NCBI RefSeq assembly: GCF_003171515.1
Contig: NC_089390.1
Location: forward strand, 7,006,001 to 7,070,000
DNA length: 64,000 bases
Reading direction: 5' to 3'
DNA from: Pyrenophora tritici-repentis
Taxonomy: Eukaryota; Ascomycota; Dothideomycetes; Pleosporales; Pleosporaceae
Under the pieces are notes generated by a model. It did no database searches, was not told the DNA's origin, and worked only from the letters and a program-made list of their open reading frames with translations. Position 1 is the stretch's first letter; the number at the start of each line of letters is the position of its first letter. This document shows, piece by piece, positions 22,132 to 33,800 of this stretch. A program made the position numbers and the translations under genes.

Positions 22132-24306
22132 CTACCCTATCATAACCGTCTGTCCCCCAACCCCCCTCTCCCAAAACTCCAACGTCAACGCACTCAAAAA
22201 ACAAGGAATCTCCTTCCTCCCCTCGACCCAATAAACAATCTGATCGCGAATCTCACCCGCAAAAACACTCTGTTCACCTCCACTGACCTTCATGGTGCCG
22301 TTCTCGCCATCAAAGATGATACTATTCTCGCCTTCCTCATCAGCAGGTTTAAACATGCTGGTGACTTTGACGCGGCCGTTTGGCATGAAGTCAAGCTTCC
22401 AGCCGAGGATAGAGGCGACGGCTTCGCGGAACTCGAGAGATTTTGCCGTCCAGATTTGTTTTAGGCGATCGATCTTCTTGAGGGTAGAGGCGAATTTTTG
22501 GTTCAGTTCGGCGAGTTCGGTTTGGGCGGCTGTTAGGGTGGCGAGGGGGACGGTCGGGGTAGTGGAGGAGGGGGTGGATTGGAGTTGTGCGAGGAGTTGG
22601 GCGTTTGCTTCTCGGAGGGTGCGGACGGTGCTTAGTTTGAGGGCTTCGGCGTCGGCCGTGGGGTTGGATTTCAGCTCTAGGACGCGTGTGCGGGAGGATT
22701 CTTTGAGCTTTTTGAGCTGCGAGTGTTGGGCTTTGTATTCGGATTCTACGAGCTTCATCTTCTTTTGGAGGGATGAGAGGTCGTCTTGGAGTTGGCGGTT
22801 CTTGCGTCGTAGTTCGCCGATGCGCTCTTCGTTCTGGTCGGTTTCGAGGGGCCGCTTTTGACCTGCTACTGTGCCGGAGGGCTTCTCGAGACTGTTAAAC
22901 TCCTGTTGTAGAGAATCAATCTCTTTGCGGTATTGGTCCGCGAGATCCTCTAGCTCCCGTATCCGCTCGGATTTGGCTGCGTCGAATGTGTCTGGTTGCA
23001 TCTCGCGCTCCTCATCGTCAAAGGCTTTGACTTGGGCACGCAGAAACTCGACCTCTTTGGTCAACAAGGTCTTCTGTCGTTCCAGACGCGCTCGCACCTT
23101 TGCGTCGGCACCGCTAGCTACACCAGAACCTCCGCCCGTCTTGAGTTGCTGAATCTCGGCTTGTAGTTTGGCTTTGTCTTCCTCCAGAGCTTCGATAGTG
23201 GCCTCCTTGACTGAGAGCTCTGGCTTGATCTCGCCCAGTCTGTTAAGTAGGTCGGTCCTTTCTATACGTTCTTGAATGAAAGCACGCGCGAGGTCCTGGG
23301 GTGTCTCAAACATGATCTCTCCATGTGTCTCGGCTTCGGCTTCCAGATATGATGTCCACGAGTGTCGCTCCTCTTCTAGAACCTGGTTCCTCAACTGTGC
23401 CTCTCCGAGTTGGCGCTCTACATCGTCCATCATGCGCAACTTGTTCTGTAGCGACCGTTTCTCCTCCTCGACTACCTCGATAGACTTATGCTGCTTGCGG
23501 TATTGCTTGAGTTCTGCATTCTGCTCCCTCGTCAACGTCTCCAGCTTCTTGATGTGCGCTACCTGGTCCGAGAGTTCCCTCTTGATGACCTCCAGTGTCT
23601 CTGCATCTCCGGTAATCGCCTTGAGTCGCAATATCTCTGCCTCCATCTGACCAACCTCGTCCTCTTTCTGCGCGAGCTTCTTTTGTGCCGTCTGCAGCGC
23701 GTTGACCTTGGCCTGCAAGTCTGTCTGTATTTCCTCCATGCTGTCCTTGAGTTTCTGATGCTCCGTCTGCAGCGTGTTGAACCTATGCTCATTCTGCCTC
23801 TGTGACGTCGCGAGTTCTTCCTTGACTTCATCATACTCCTCCTGCAGCGATTGCGCCCGCTCTTGGCTTTCTCGTAACCGCCTCTCAAGTGCCTGTCGCT
23901 CGTTTGCAGCCCGTGTTTGCGACTCTGCCAGCTCCTTTGTCAGCGCCTCGTGCTTCTTCGCAGTAAGAGTGCTGGAAGCCTCGACTTGCTGCGCCTTTCG
24001 AAAATCGGCATCGGCGCGGTTCTGTGCATCTCGGAGCTCCTGCGCATGCTCCAGCTTCATCATTTCCTTCTCCTGTTTCGCCGTCTCGAGCTCATATCGC
24101 ACGGTATTAAGCTGCGCGCGTAGGTCCTCGTTGATGGGGTCCGAAGGCACAACCGTGTGCGGCGCATTCTGTGAGGCACGAAATGTGGTTCGGAAGGTTT
24201 CGCGCAGAGGCTCTCGTTTCGCAGCTACAGTGGGAGGCGGCGATTCGGGCTCTTCCTCACCGGTGAGGAAGTTGAAGGACGGCTTGGTCGTGTTGCGTAC
24301 CGGCAT
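22132..24306 (-). CDS. mad1: spindle assembly checkpoint protein Mad1
   Basis: This single exon encodes 724 aa, nearly all coiled coil from about residue 60 to 610. Near residue 541 RVLELKSNP matches the Mad2-interaction motif of Mad1 (basic-hydrophobic-Leu, then Pro). About 70 residues later comes RLKQIWTAKSLEFREAV, containing the RLK motif used for Bub1 contact, then the C-terminal globular head (SILGWKLDFMPNGRVKV). Mad1 holds Mad2 at unattached kinetochores and nuclear pores to delay anaphase. Length agrees with yeast Mad1. The neighbour ppm1 lies upstream on the same strand with 335 nt between. Confidence 0.92.
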   Translation of the reverse strand: MPVRNTTKPSFNFLTGEEEPESPPPTVAAKREPLRETFRTTFRASQNAPHTVVPSDPINEDLRAQLNTVRYELETAKQEKEMMKLEHAQELRDAQNRADADFRKAQQVEASSTLTAKKHEALTKELAESQTRAANERQALERRLRESQERAQSLQEEYDEVKEELATSQRQNEHRFNTLQTEHQKLKDSMEEIQTDLQAKVNALQTAQKKLAQKEDEVGQMEAEILRLKAITGDAETLEVIKRELSDQVAHIKKLETLTREQNAELKQYRKQHKSIEVVEEEKRSLQNKLRMMDDVERQLGEAQLRNQVLEEERHSWTSYLEAEAETHGEIMFETPQDLARAFIQERIERTDLLNRLGEIKPELSVKEATIEALEEDKAKLQAEIQQLKTGGGSGVASGADAKVRARLERQKTLLTKEVEFLRAQVKAFDDEEREMQPDTFDAAKSERIRELEDLADQYRKEIDSLQQEFNSLEKPSGTVAGQKRPLETDQNEERIGELRRKNRQLQDDLSSLQKKMKLVESEYKAQHSQLKKLKESSRTRVLELKSNPTADAEALKLSTVRTLREANAQLLAQLQSTPSSTTPTVPLATLTAAQTELAELNQKFASTLKKIDRLKQIWTAKSLEFREAVASILGWKLDFMPNGRVKVTSMFKPADEEGENSIIFDGENGTMKVSGGEQSVFAGEIRDQIVYWVEGRKEIPCFLSALTLEFWERGVGGQTVMIG

Positions 24307-24641
24307 GGTTGCGACTCCGATGGGTTAGGTGGCAATACAGCGAATAATATGTGTAGGGCTTCGGATGCGATCACACCATTGCGTGAATCTAAATTAGGGG
24401 GCTCCTCTTCTTCGAAGGCGGCGTGGTCGTAGGTGAAGGCTTCACAATGCGTCGTTGTCGCAAAGCCGCTGTCGAGGGTTCAAAGAGCACCGATTAAATT
24501 GGGATTAGCGCAAGATGTGTCTGTCGCGCAGGCACGTGTTGGTCTCTCCTCATTCTCGATCTAAACTTGTCCCTCAGCACAATACAGATAACATGCTTCA
24601 TGTCTTCATTGTTCATGATGATTACTATTACAGATTCGTCA
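24307..24641. other. mad1 promoter region
   Basis: This 335-nt interval lies between the ppm1 stop codon and the mad1 start, both on the minus strand. No open frame of note is present. Confidence 0.5.
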
Positions 24642-25736
24642 CTACTCCTTTACATCCGCCCAGGCCTTGGTGAAGACATCGCTTTCGCCGTCTCTCCAAC
24701 CCCAAGCAACACAGTAATGTCGAAGAAGCATTTCCAGCTCCTCCAACTCATCCAAGAACTCCAAACCAGCAATGCGCTCCTTTTCCTCCTCGTTAATCCA
24801 TCCCCGCCAAATCGTGTTCGTGTCGGCTACCTTGGCCCCAGCCGTCAAACCGTATTGCCGTAGACGTGCCCGCTGGTCGCCGAGTTCAGGATATGCGATC
24901 AATGTATGGAGGTGTATATTTCGGGACTTGAGGTTCGATATCATGGTCCTACCGAAGGCGTCTTGGGGGAGGATGGGCTCGTAGAGTATGAGAGAAGCGG
25001 GCGTTGTAGGTTGTAGGTAATGGGTCAGGAGTGACGACATTATTGACTGCACTGTCGGTGGTTGTAGGTACACCAGACACATCTCCGACAAGATCAATGT
25101 GGGTATGCTTGGGTCTACATTTGGTAACTGAGGCAGCGGTGTCTCGTTCGACGGATCGGCCAGAGAGCGCAGATCAAGCGCATGGATGTTGTAGGTCTCG
25201 GAGTGATACGACGTCGAACTCGACGGTGCACTCTGTAGCTTCTGGTACAGTTGCGGCTGCCTCTGTATGGCAGCTATCTTGGCTAGGGTGTTTGTGGAAA
25301 AGTCGATCTCATGGTATATCAGGCGCATTTGAGGGTATAAATCAACGAGGCGGAAGAAGCGAGTATCGGTGCCGGCACCAAGTGAGATGATCTGTTTGGG
25401 AGAGTCGGGGTTGGTGACCAGGAACTTGGTGACCAGCAGATCGATAGCAGATGTGCGAACGTAGGTTCCTCTGTTGAGCAACGGCAACTTCCTCGTCGTC
25501 TGCTGTGTCGCAAACAGCTTCGCATATGGGTCGTGAAGATATCCGAGCTCTACACAGCTCACCCTGCTCCCCGCCGCATCTTGATCTGTACCCTTGACTG
25601 CATTATCCAGTATTTGCGCCCGTTCTTCGCTAGAACCTCCAAATCCACCTCTTCCACGTCCATTCCCTCGTGACGACCCACCACGACGTTGACCGAGAAG
25701 AGATCTCAAATTGGGGATTTCGTTTGAAGAAGCCAT
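24642..25736 (-). CDS. ppm1: leucine carboxyl methyltransferase 1 (PP2A methyltransferase)
   Basis: This single exon encodes 364 aa. After a Gly/Arg-rich N-terminal extension (RRGGSSRGNGRGRGGFGG, unusual for the family) comes the LCMT fold: YLHDPYAKLF, RGTYVRTSAID, the S-adenosylmethionine-binding IISLGAGTDTRFFRL, YHEIDF, and the conserved ILSEMCLVYLQP. The family methylates the C-terminal leucine of the protein phosphatase 2A catalytic subunit and so controls assembly of holoenzymes. It diverges from rpb5 with only 191 nt between start codons, implying a shared promoter. Confidence 0.92.
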   Translation of the reverse strand: MASSNEIPNLRSLLGQRRGGSSRGNGRGRGGFGGSSEERAQILDNAVKGTDQDAAGSRVSCVELGYLHDPYAKLFATQQTTRKLPLLNRGTYVRTSAIDLLVTKFLVTNPDSPKQIISLGAGTDTRFFRLVDLYPQMRLIYHEIDFSTNTLAKIAAIQRQPQLYQKLQSAPSSSTSYHSETYNIHALDLRSLADPSNETPLPQLPNVDPSIPTLILSEMCLVYLQPPTVQSIMSSLLTHYLQPTTPASLILYEPILPQDAFGRTMISNLKSRNIHLHTLIAYPELGDQRARLRQYGLTAGAKVADTNTIWRGWINEEEKERIAGLEFLDELEELEMLLRHYCVAWGWRDGESDVFTKAWADVKE

Positions 25737-25927
25737 GCTTTCGTGCTCGAGAGGGTCGCATTTGGTGGGGTTAGCTCCAGCGGCACGCTAGGCCTGCTAG
25801 TGCACATGCATGCCAAGACCAAGCCCTTTGGAACTTCTGGAGATTTCTTTGACGCGACAAGTAGACCGTTCAACCTTCGCGCCGAAACCCCCGTAAACAT
25901 CCATCACCGACGCATCCGACCGCGACC

Positions 25928-26743
25928 ATGGAAGGCGACAGAAAGTACAACCCGAGTTTGATGCGTCTGTGGAGGGTATGGAAGACGACCAAAGAGATGA
26001 TGAATGATCGGGTGGGTTGCGCATGCGCTTTGAGCAATGCTGGACTGCGCGCTGACTTTACCAAAGGGCTATATGGTGCTTGAAGAAGACATGAACATGT
26101 CACTTGACCAATTCGCGCGGAAATATGCGCGCGAAGACGGAGAGCCAGAGTATGTGGTTGGCAGCTTTGACGTCTAGGCCGCCATACTGACTTGTTGCCC
26201 AGCCGGTCGCGCCTCAACTTCTCCTGCCAGCCATCCGAAGAAATGCTTGCAAAGTACACCGATGCCCCGACCAAGAAGGTCCCCAACCCCCTGCCCAACA
26301 TCGGCACTATATGGGTCGAGTTCAACGCCGACGAGAACGTAGGCATGAAGCAATTGCGCGAGTACATGGCGCATTTGGTCAACGGCTCCTTCCACTCGGG
26401 CATCATGATCACGGTGAAGCCCATGACAGGAATGGCCATTCGTCTCCTCCGCGGCGCTACGAGCCTCAGCGACGGACCCAAGGGCGGTGTCGAGGTTTTC
26501 ATCGAGCAAGACCTTCTAGTCAACATCACAAAGCACGAGCTAGTTCCCAAGCACGTCCTTCTTAGTGACGAGGAGAAGCAGCAATTACTCCAGCGATACC
26601 GCCTCAAGCAGACACAGCTCCCACGAATCCAGTCCACGGACCCGGTAGCCAAGTACCTAGGTCTGAGGAGAGGCTCGGTTGTCAAGATTATCCGAAAGTC
26701 AGAGACGGCAGGTCGATACGCCAGTTACCGATGGGTCATATAG
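25928..26743 (+). CDS. rpb5: RNA polymerase I/II/III common subunit RPB5 (RPABC1)
   Basis: Three exons (25928-26011, 26067-26149, 26203-26743) with introns of 55 and 53 nt give 235 aa. The N-terminal jaw domain opens with RLWRVWKTTKEMMNDRGYMV; the first intron sits exactly at the DR|GY junction. The C-terminal assembly domain is highly conserved: HELVPKHVLLSDEEK, RIQSTDPVAKYLGLRRG, VVKIIRKSETAGRYASYR. RPB5 is shared by all three nuclear RNA polymerases and contacts downstream DNA. It is slightly longer than the yeast protein (215 aa) because of a loop around residues 55-75. Confidence 0.95.
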
Positions 26744-27711
26744 CAAAATAGACTGGGGAGCGCGAGGCGCAAGGAGAGCAAGAGACGACGAAAGAGCATC
26801 CGGCGAGGCGTTTAGGCGAAGCAAGAAGAATCAAGGGTTTGCTTTTGTTTTAGTCAATATTCTCACGTATCCAACTCTGCAAGCAAAAAGTCCAACGTGT
26901 CAGCTAGCAGCAGCAATATACAAGTCATATCCATTTTCCACGTTACAAACAACCCCGGCTAACCTTATCCCCCCTTCCTTACCTATCCTTACATCCACTT
27001 CCCTGCCAACCCAGCTACCACGCCCCCTTCCCTTCCCTAGCCGCCGAACCACCCCACCCCAACCTTCCCAGCACAGTAACTTGTTCCAAAATCCATTGAA
27101 AACTGCATCCCAGCATTGCCCCCATCGGTGAAGCTACACCGATGCAAGAAACGCCACCTTTTACCGTTTTGGGTGATACGCTAGCTGCATTGGGTAAGAG
27201 GGTTCACCGTTTAGGTGTGAGAATGAGACTAGGACGACGGAAGACACGGCGGGACTGGGCTGGGCTCGGCTGGGTGGGCGTGGGAGGTTTGGTATTTGAA
27301 AGAGTTTGGTCACTGTTGCCTTGTGTACCCGGGATGATAGGTTTGTGCGATGGGTGGGTTGTGATGGGGCGATGGGGTGATGGGGTGATGGGATGCGGGT
27401 TGAGGTTTTTGTGCTAATTTAGTGGGACTAAAGCTGGGATGCATGCGTGTAGCTTTCCAGCTTGAGCTTGCGGCTGAACATCACGGGTGTATGCGTGACA
27501 AGGGGTTGTTTTCTTTGTGGAATTAACATGGTCCTACACCTTAACTACCTGAGTCCGGGGTATAATACTGACCATCTTCGAAAATCACCGCTTTGTACCT
27601 ACACCGACGTTATCCTACATAGAAACACGTAGCCATCCAGAAATTCCTTAGACGTTCGTCCAAAGCTCCAAGATGAGCGCGTGATCGTTCATCCTCCTAT
27701 TCATCGTCGTC
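26744..27711. other. 3'-3' interval between rpb5 and the DNMT5 gene
   Basis: This convergent interval has a C-rich stretch at about 26960-27070 and a G-rich stretch at 27240-27395. Open frames of 150 and 91 codons here are low-complexity and unsupported. The end merges into a 56-bp tandem repeat listed separately. Confidence 0.45.
27366..27392 (+). repeat. G-run tandem tract, possible G-quadruplex
   Basis: Four G runs (GGGG, GGGG, GGGG, GGG) are separated by uniform 4-nt loops (CGAT, TGAT, TGAT), an 8-nt periodicity. The geometry fits a G-quadruplex on the plus strand between two convergent genes. Confidence 0.6.
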
Positions 27712-27894
27712 AAGCTCAGCCATTCATACAAAACGCACAATCATTCAACCTCTTCCTCCTCCTCGTCAAGCTCAGCCATTCATACAAAACGCACAATCAT
27801 TCAACCTCTTCCTCCTCGTCGTCAAGCTCAGTCAATCATACAATGCTCCAAAATGGACGCACAATCATTCATTCTCCTCCAACTCCTCCTCGTC
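27712..27894. repeat. tandem duplication of the DNMT5 gene 3' end
   Basis: Two 56-bp units (27712-27767 and 27768-27823) differ at one base. A third, longer and diverged copy (27824 to about 27894) contains the DNMT5 stop codon and its last acidic codons. Read on the minus strand, each extra unit again encodes a short Asp/Glu run followed by TGA, so the units are copies of the gene's own tail and 3' UTR. A partial fourth copy precedes 27712. Confidence 0.8.
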
Positions 27895-30800
27895 GAATGT
27901 TCCGGACAGCTTGATCGGAGACGTAAAGCGCTCGGGCGAAACATCAACGTCAATGAGATCCCGATTCTGTCCATCTTCAAGCCAAGAGCTCGGCAACAAC
28001 ATCATCTCACCCGTCCTATTCCTGACAAGCACCGTCTTTTCTTTCTTCTTGCATGGCAGGGGCCACATGCCATTGGGCTCCGATTGCGTTGAGACCATTG
28101 CTTCGGTGCGCTTGTGGCGGTGCTCAAGTATGTCGACATCAATCGTGCGCAGCGCGACCACGTGGTAAATGTGTACCGTCTTCCCTTGGCCGTGGCGACG
28201 ACTGCGGGCAATAGCCTGTGCCATTGCGGAGTCGTACTTGTACTGGTCGTCTGCGTGGAGAGGAGACACGAAGAAGACATGGTTTGCGTTGATGAGGTTG
28301 ATGCCAGCAGCCGATGGATTCCCCAGGTTGAGGATGAGCAGCTTCTTCATAGTCGCTGGCTTCTTGTTCGTCTTGAATTCTTCAATCACCTGCGCGATAC
28401 GTGTTTGACGGATTGTGGCGTAGCGGATTTTGTAGTGGTCCAATACACGCTCAATGACGCTCATTAGATCATCGTTTGGCGCGAAGATGATTCCTTGATC
28501 TGCTGGTGGCATCTCGGAAATGAGTTGTACGATGGCGTGTAGCTTTTTACCGAAAATCTGGTCAGGATCATGGCTCTCTTTCGATCCCAAGTTGGCCATT
28601 GGAATCAGCTCGCCGTCGCCTAGACGTGCCTTGCAACCAGGGTGAACGCAAGTCTCATCGTCACTTCGTGCTTCAAGACAGCTCTGACATGCAGTGTGGC
28701 CGCAGTGAGAGACTAAGAAGAGCTTGGCTACATCAGTGACGCCGTTGCAGCTCTGCGAACTGCAGCTGTGCGAACTGGTCGGTATTACAGGTTGTAGGTG
28801 ATCCTGGATGGTTGCAACAAAGCGTTTTGATCTCGTTCGATGGATCAATTCATCACACAGTCCGTTAAGTTGCGACATATGATGCTTGACCGTCTGTAGC
28901 CATGCTTTGTCGGTCTTACCCTTCAGCTCTGAGAAGCTGCGATTCGGCTCTTTCCTCGCTTTCTTTGCTTCGACAAGTAGGTCGCGGATACTCTTTTTAG
29001 CTTCTTCGTCTCCAATGTAGTCGTCTTGTGCGATCTGGTCCTCGAAAAGAGCGTAGAGTTTAACAATCTCAGCTTTGCCTGTCGCTTGTGTTCCACGTCG
29101 GAAATTCTTCTTAGCCACCAACTGCTCAAAGCTCACCAGGCGACTTAGCAAGTCAGCTCTCGTACTCTTGAGTTCTTCCGATCGTTTATGAGTGAGAAGA
29201 TCGAGTCCAGATCTGCCGTCTTCTGCCGTCTCGTATAGCAATGCAGCCTTCAGGAGCGCCTCCTTCGGCGTCGAAGAGTTCTCCAAGCTATCTCTCAACC
29301 TGTCGTTCCTATCCGAGCTGGACTTGTCTAGTTTCCTGATTTGCAGTCTCTGTGGAACCAAGTGTTGCGAAAGCTCCATATACACGGCAATATGTGCAGC
29401 GTCCAGTTCAACGGGAACTAGCCTCTCCTTGCACGCAATATTCTGTAGCGCGGCTTCATTTTGCCTGGCAAACTTGTCGAGAAACTCCTGCGCTCGCACG
29501 TGTCGTTCTTCATGCCATTGACGTGACATGCTTTCTGTCTGAGATAGGAAACCTTCGACATCTGTTTGATCAAGTTTCGCGGCCGTCTTCTCTACGGTAA
29601 ATTTGCCGTCACCACGAACATATCGACCGAGCCTGATACCCAGGAACGATGCAATGTGATTCACATCCGAGAAGCCCCCCAGGGCGGGAGTTCCGGACAG
29701 AATCCAGCGCTTATGGGATTGAATCGCCTTTATAGCAGTCATCTTGATACTGGTTTCAACCTTTTCATCATCATTGAGATAATGATATTCGTCGATGACC
29801 ACTCGGTTGAATCTGAAGAGATGGAGAAGAGGTACTACATCAGTCCGAGTACTGGATTCCGATTTGGTGGCCGCCTCGCGTTTCGGTTTTGCCGCCTTTT
29901 TTGCTTCTTTGACCGGCTCTGTAGTACCATATGACTCGTACGCGCTGCCATGCTGGATCCTTATGGGTATCGAGGCTTTGAATTCAGGAAGCTGCAGTAG
30001 CGATTCGATACGATTCTGGGTGAGCGTCTGGAAGTCTTTATATCTGTTATGAGTTAGGTATGTATCCAACTGGGCTGGAATCTCATTACCGGCCCTGGTC
30101 ATCCAGGCGTCGAATGCTCGACGGCTGACCAGCGTGGGCTCAGGCATCGCTGCAAAGTCCGCCAACTCTGAAACGTATTCCTTCTCGAAGAACAAACTCC
30201 AGGACACTACAATGACCCTACTCTGCCGTAGATTGTTCGTGGTGAGCTTCGTCAATTGGGCGAAATTCTGGACTACCAAAACATTGTACAGCTGGAATTG
30301 GTCTTCGCCCAAGAATTTCTTGAGTTCGGTTTTCCATTGTAAAGCGATGTGTGGCGGGCAGACGACCAGTGTTGCGGCTGATTCCAAACGTACAGGAAGA
30401 TTTGCAGCCAGTGGTTTGTTGATCTCAATCAAATCTTCTGGTGTGTACTGATCAAACTCACTCTGTATGAGCGCTATACTCGTGACGGTCTTGCCGAACG
30501 AGGGTTGGTCCGCAAGCACGCCTCCGCGAACGCACAACTCTGTTTCCGCTCGAGCCTCTACCCTCCAGCCTACACCGGAGTGGATTGACTCTTCTGTTTC
30601 AGAGATCGTCATCTTTACACCCAATTCTTGGGTTTTCATCCACACCACAGCCCTGATCTGCTCATCAAACAAGTATCTGGGTACCGCTGCAACTTGATCA
30701 GCTTGCGGCACATCATTTGCGTTACTTCCAAGACGGAATCTAGGAAAGGGCTGAGACGGAAGTTGGAAATGGTCGGTCAGCAACCTCCATGCAGTTTTTA

Positions 30801-33800
30801 CTGACGAATGGCCGGACAGTCTCCCTTGTGCGCGATGGATTAATGACATGACATGAACGCCAATCTGGATACGTGTCTGATTCGAGTCGCTAAAGTCATT
30901 GATTTGGAAGATCTTAGGTCGCATTTTCAGCATACGCTCAAATGTGGCTGCGGCCTGTCGGTCCTCGTGTGCAGACGCGACACCATTCTCGTCGACGCTC
31001 CAAATCAGTTTGGGGTAGTTTGGGGCGCAAGGGCACTCTTGAGATGTGCTCGGTTGGACTTCGTACCAGGAGGAGCATGACGGCAGTAGTCTAGCTTTCT
31101 CAAGAGCCCAGGAATGTCCGGAAACAGCTCTGTTTGGTAGTGATTCCTTCACGGAGACGTCTAGTACCGGGAGCAATTGCGAGCAACCTTGGAGGTGATG
31201 CTCATTCAGACTTGATCCTTGTAGATATCTCACGTCCAAAGTGGTAGGGGATGTTTTCATCCCGATCTTAGTAGGGATCCAGCGGTCAGAAACGTTTGCG
31301 GCAACGAGGCGCTCGCGTCCGGCATCCATGTGCCAGGGCCGCCACGAACTATCCAACTGAGCAACAGTCAGTCGGGCGTCGCTATAAGTTTTTCGGCTGT
31401 TGTCTTGACTGAATACAAAGCTATCACGATCGGCCTCTCCTATGAGATCTGGATCAAGGAACAAATACATGTTACCTTCTCCACCAAGTCTCTTGTACAA
31501 GCTGTTACATGCTGTTCCACAATGTAGCAAATGTTCATATGCCCCGGTGATTGTCGTCAGCCCTTGATCTTCGCTATGAATCTCCATCTTCGCAGGTACA
31601 GTCTCCGCCTTGTGATCCGGAAGGCCGAGACGACTACGCCACGAGCTGATCCTTTCAATGGACCCTGTCATGCGTAATTGGTAGGGTTCGGTGCAAGGTA
31701 AGCGTAACTTCCACTCGACATTGAACAGTGTCTCCGAGGCAGAACCATGTGCGACAGGATTCTTGAGTAAGGCTCGAATAGGGTCACTGGCAGGAAGATG
31801 CGGCTGGCATTTGACGTACATGAGCCATTGTGCATCGCGGCCAAGTCTCAGCTGCAGCGTGGCCTTTGGTGAGCTGTATTCTATCTTCCAGCGATTGTGT
31901 TCTCTGGAGAACTCATCGAGGCAGAAAGATTGTGCGCTAATTTGCGCTTTCGAAATGACCTCCAGATATGCATCCACGGTGGGATTCTGTCCCTGCTCAT
32001 CGGAAGGCCAGTCCACGGAGTTGACTTTCAGACGTGCAGGCAATCTGGGACGCCATCGTCGAACAAACTCGTCCGGCGTTTGTGTTCGGTGGTTGCATGG
32101 TTCAGCCTTTCTATAGACATGCTTAGGGTTCCCAGCACATAACGTGCATGCTGAGTGTCCACACGCAGAGCAAGTGAGAATCGCGGTTTTGCTCGTGAAC
32201 TTCTTCCCTTCGCAATGACAAAAGCGTGAACTCAACAGTGCTTCTTCATTCAGTTTGACAAGATCTAGCTGCTCGTATGTAGCTGGCTCTAGCACGCTAT
32301 GTGATAACAGAGAAGACCAATCAGACGTGCCGTCAAGCGAGCTCTCAATTGTTTGCGGAGCTGAATTTTGAGCATCTGCCAAGTTTTTAGTCGACTGGAA
32401 TGCTTTGTGTCCACTGATAATGGCGGCAACAAGAGAGGCCCCGATCACGGTTGTTGACATGGCGTTACCGGCAAGATTCTGAAGTTCTTTCTCGGTTTCG
32501 TTGGCGAACAGCAATCGACTCATAGGCATTCCTTGTAGAACCAAGAGCTGACTGCCATTCAGGGCAGTTTGGCGGTTACTTGAGAAGTCGCGGCCTGTGG
32601 GCGTCACACAGGGCGCAATGCCTGAATGTTTCTTGAACCGATCGACATTCTGACTGACATCCCAGAGGGCCATCTTGTAAAGTGAGTCACAACCTTTTTG
32701 GCTTGCTTCCAGATGGGCAATATCGATTGCGTCACAGACTCTCGATGATTGACTATTGTAAAAGCCCCTGTCAGCGAAATCGGGTGGCATAATTGTGCCG
32801 TTGTCGCTTCTTCGGCTAATAGGGCTCAAGATCCCCAATCTCTTCTCGGAACGGAAGTGGTCGTACCTCAGCTTGGCCAAGGCCCAGGCTGTTTCAGATG
32901 AGGGACTGCTGTAGTCACTTGACTCTCTCAACGAATCTGGTAGAAAGGCTTCATAGGGGCTGCTACACCCTCTCTTCAGCTTTTCCATCAAACCTTGCCA
33001 TTGCTTTACGGCTTGGGTCACACCTTTGCCAAAGTGGTTGCGCTCTATGGCCACCATGTACATACGCTCCCTGGTCTGGGGTAGGTAGTACTGTTTGGTG
33101 TCACAAATTATCCATGCTGCCTCATAGCCGATGTTGTCCCATCTGCGCACGACGTCGTCCCATACGCCCTTCTGAGACTTGACGTTCTCAAGCAGTACAA
33201 TACTTGGACGGAAGCGTCTTGCATACGTGTGCACTGCAAGCCATGTGTCGCCTGTCTCGCCTCCATCCTCAAGTGACTTCCCTTGGTTGTTCAGCCTCGA
33301 AAGGTCTTTACAAACAAAGCCAGCGACAAGGATATCGATGCCGATGGGGATCTCCACTTCTGCGCCATATGCTGTAGTCGCTTTGGTGGAAGATTCGTCA
33401 ATGAAGTCTCTGACGTCTCTAAAAAGAATCTTTGGGTGAAAATTGCGTTCGATAAAGGCTTGTTTAAAAACCTCAATCTCAGCTGAGAACTCTTGCTGTA
33501 TGAGAGGTGGGGAGTGCCCCGCAACCTTTAGAGCTTTGCATATCTCATCGAGAGCTAGCAAAGGCGATTCTGTGCCCGAACACATAGTGGCTACCTTGAT
33601 TGTTCGTCCTTTCAAGTGGTCTAGCGCTCCGAGAAGCCCAAGCTGTAGGGATTTTTTTGTCATGTCAGACATGCAGTCTTCGATGTTGGAGAGAGGCGGG
33701 AGGCTGAGATCAATTCCCTTGCCAGTTTGTTTGCGATTTCTCTTAGCAGTCAGGTCATTTTTGAGGGGCATGATTACTGACGACTCGCTATCGCTGATAC

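Noticed and set aside
26679..27131. 150-codon plus-strand frame overlapping the rpb5 end
   Set aside because: It is out of frame with rpb5 and its later part is a C-rich low-complexity translation.
27681..27914. Apparent direct repeats that could be a CRISPR-like array
   Set aside because: Units are contiguous without unique spacers and are copies of the DNMT5 3' end in a eukaryotic genome.
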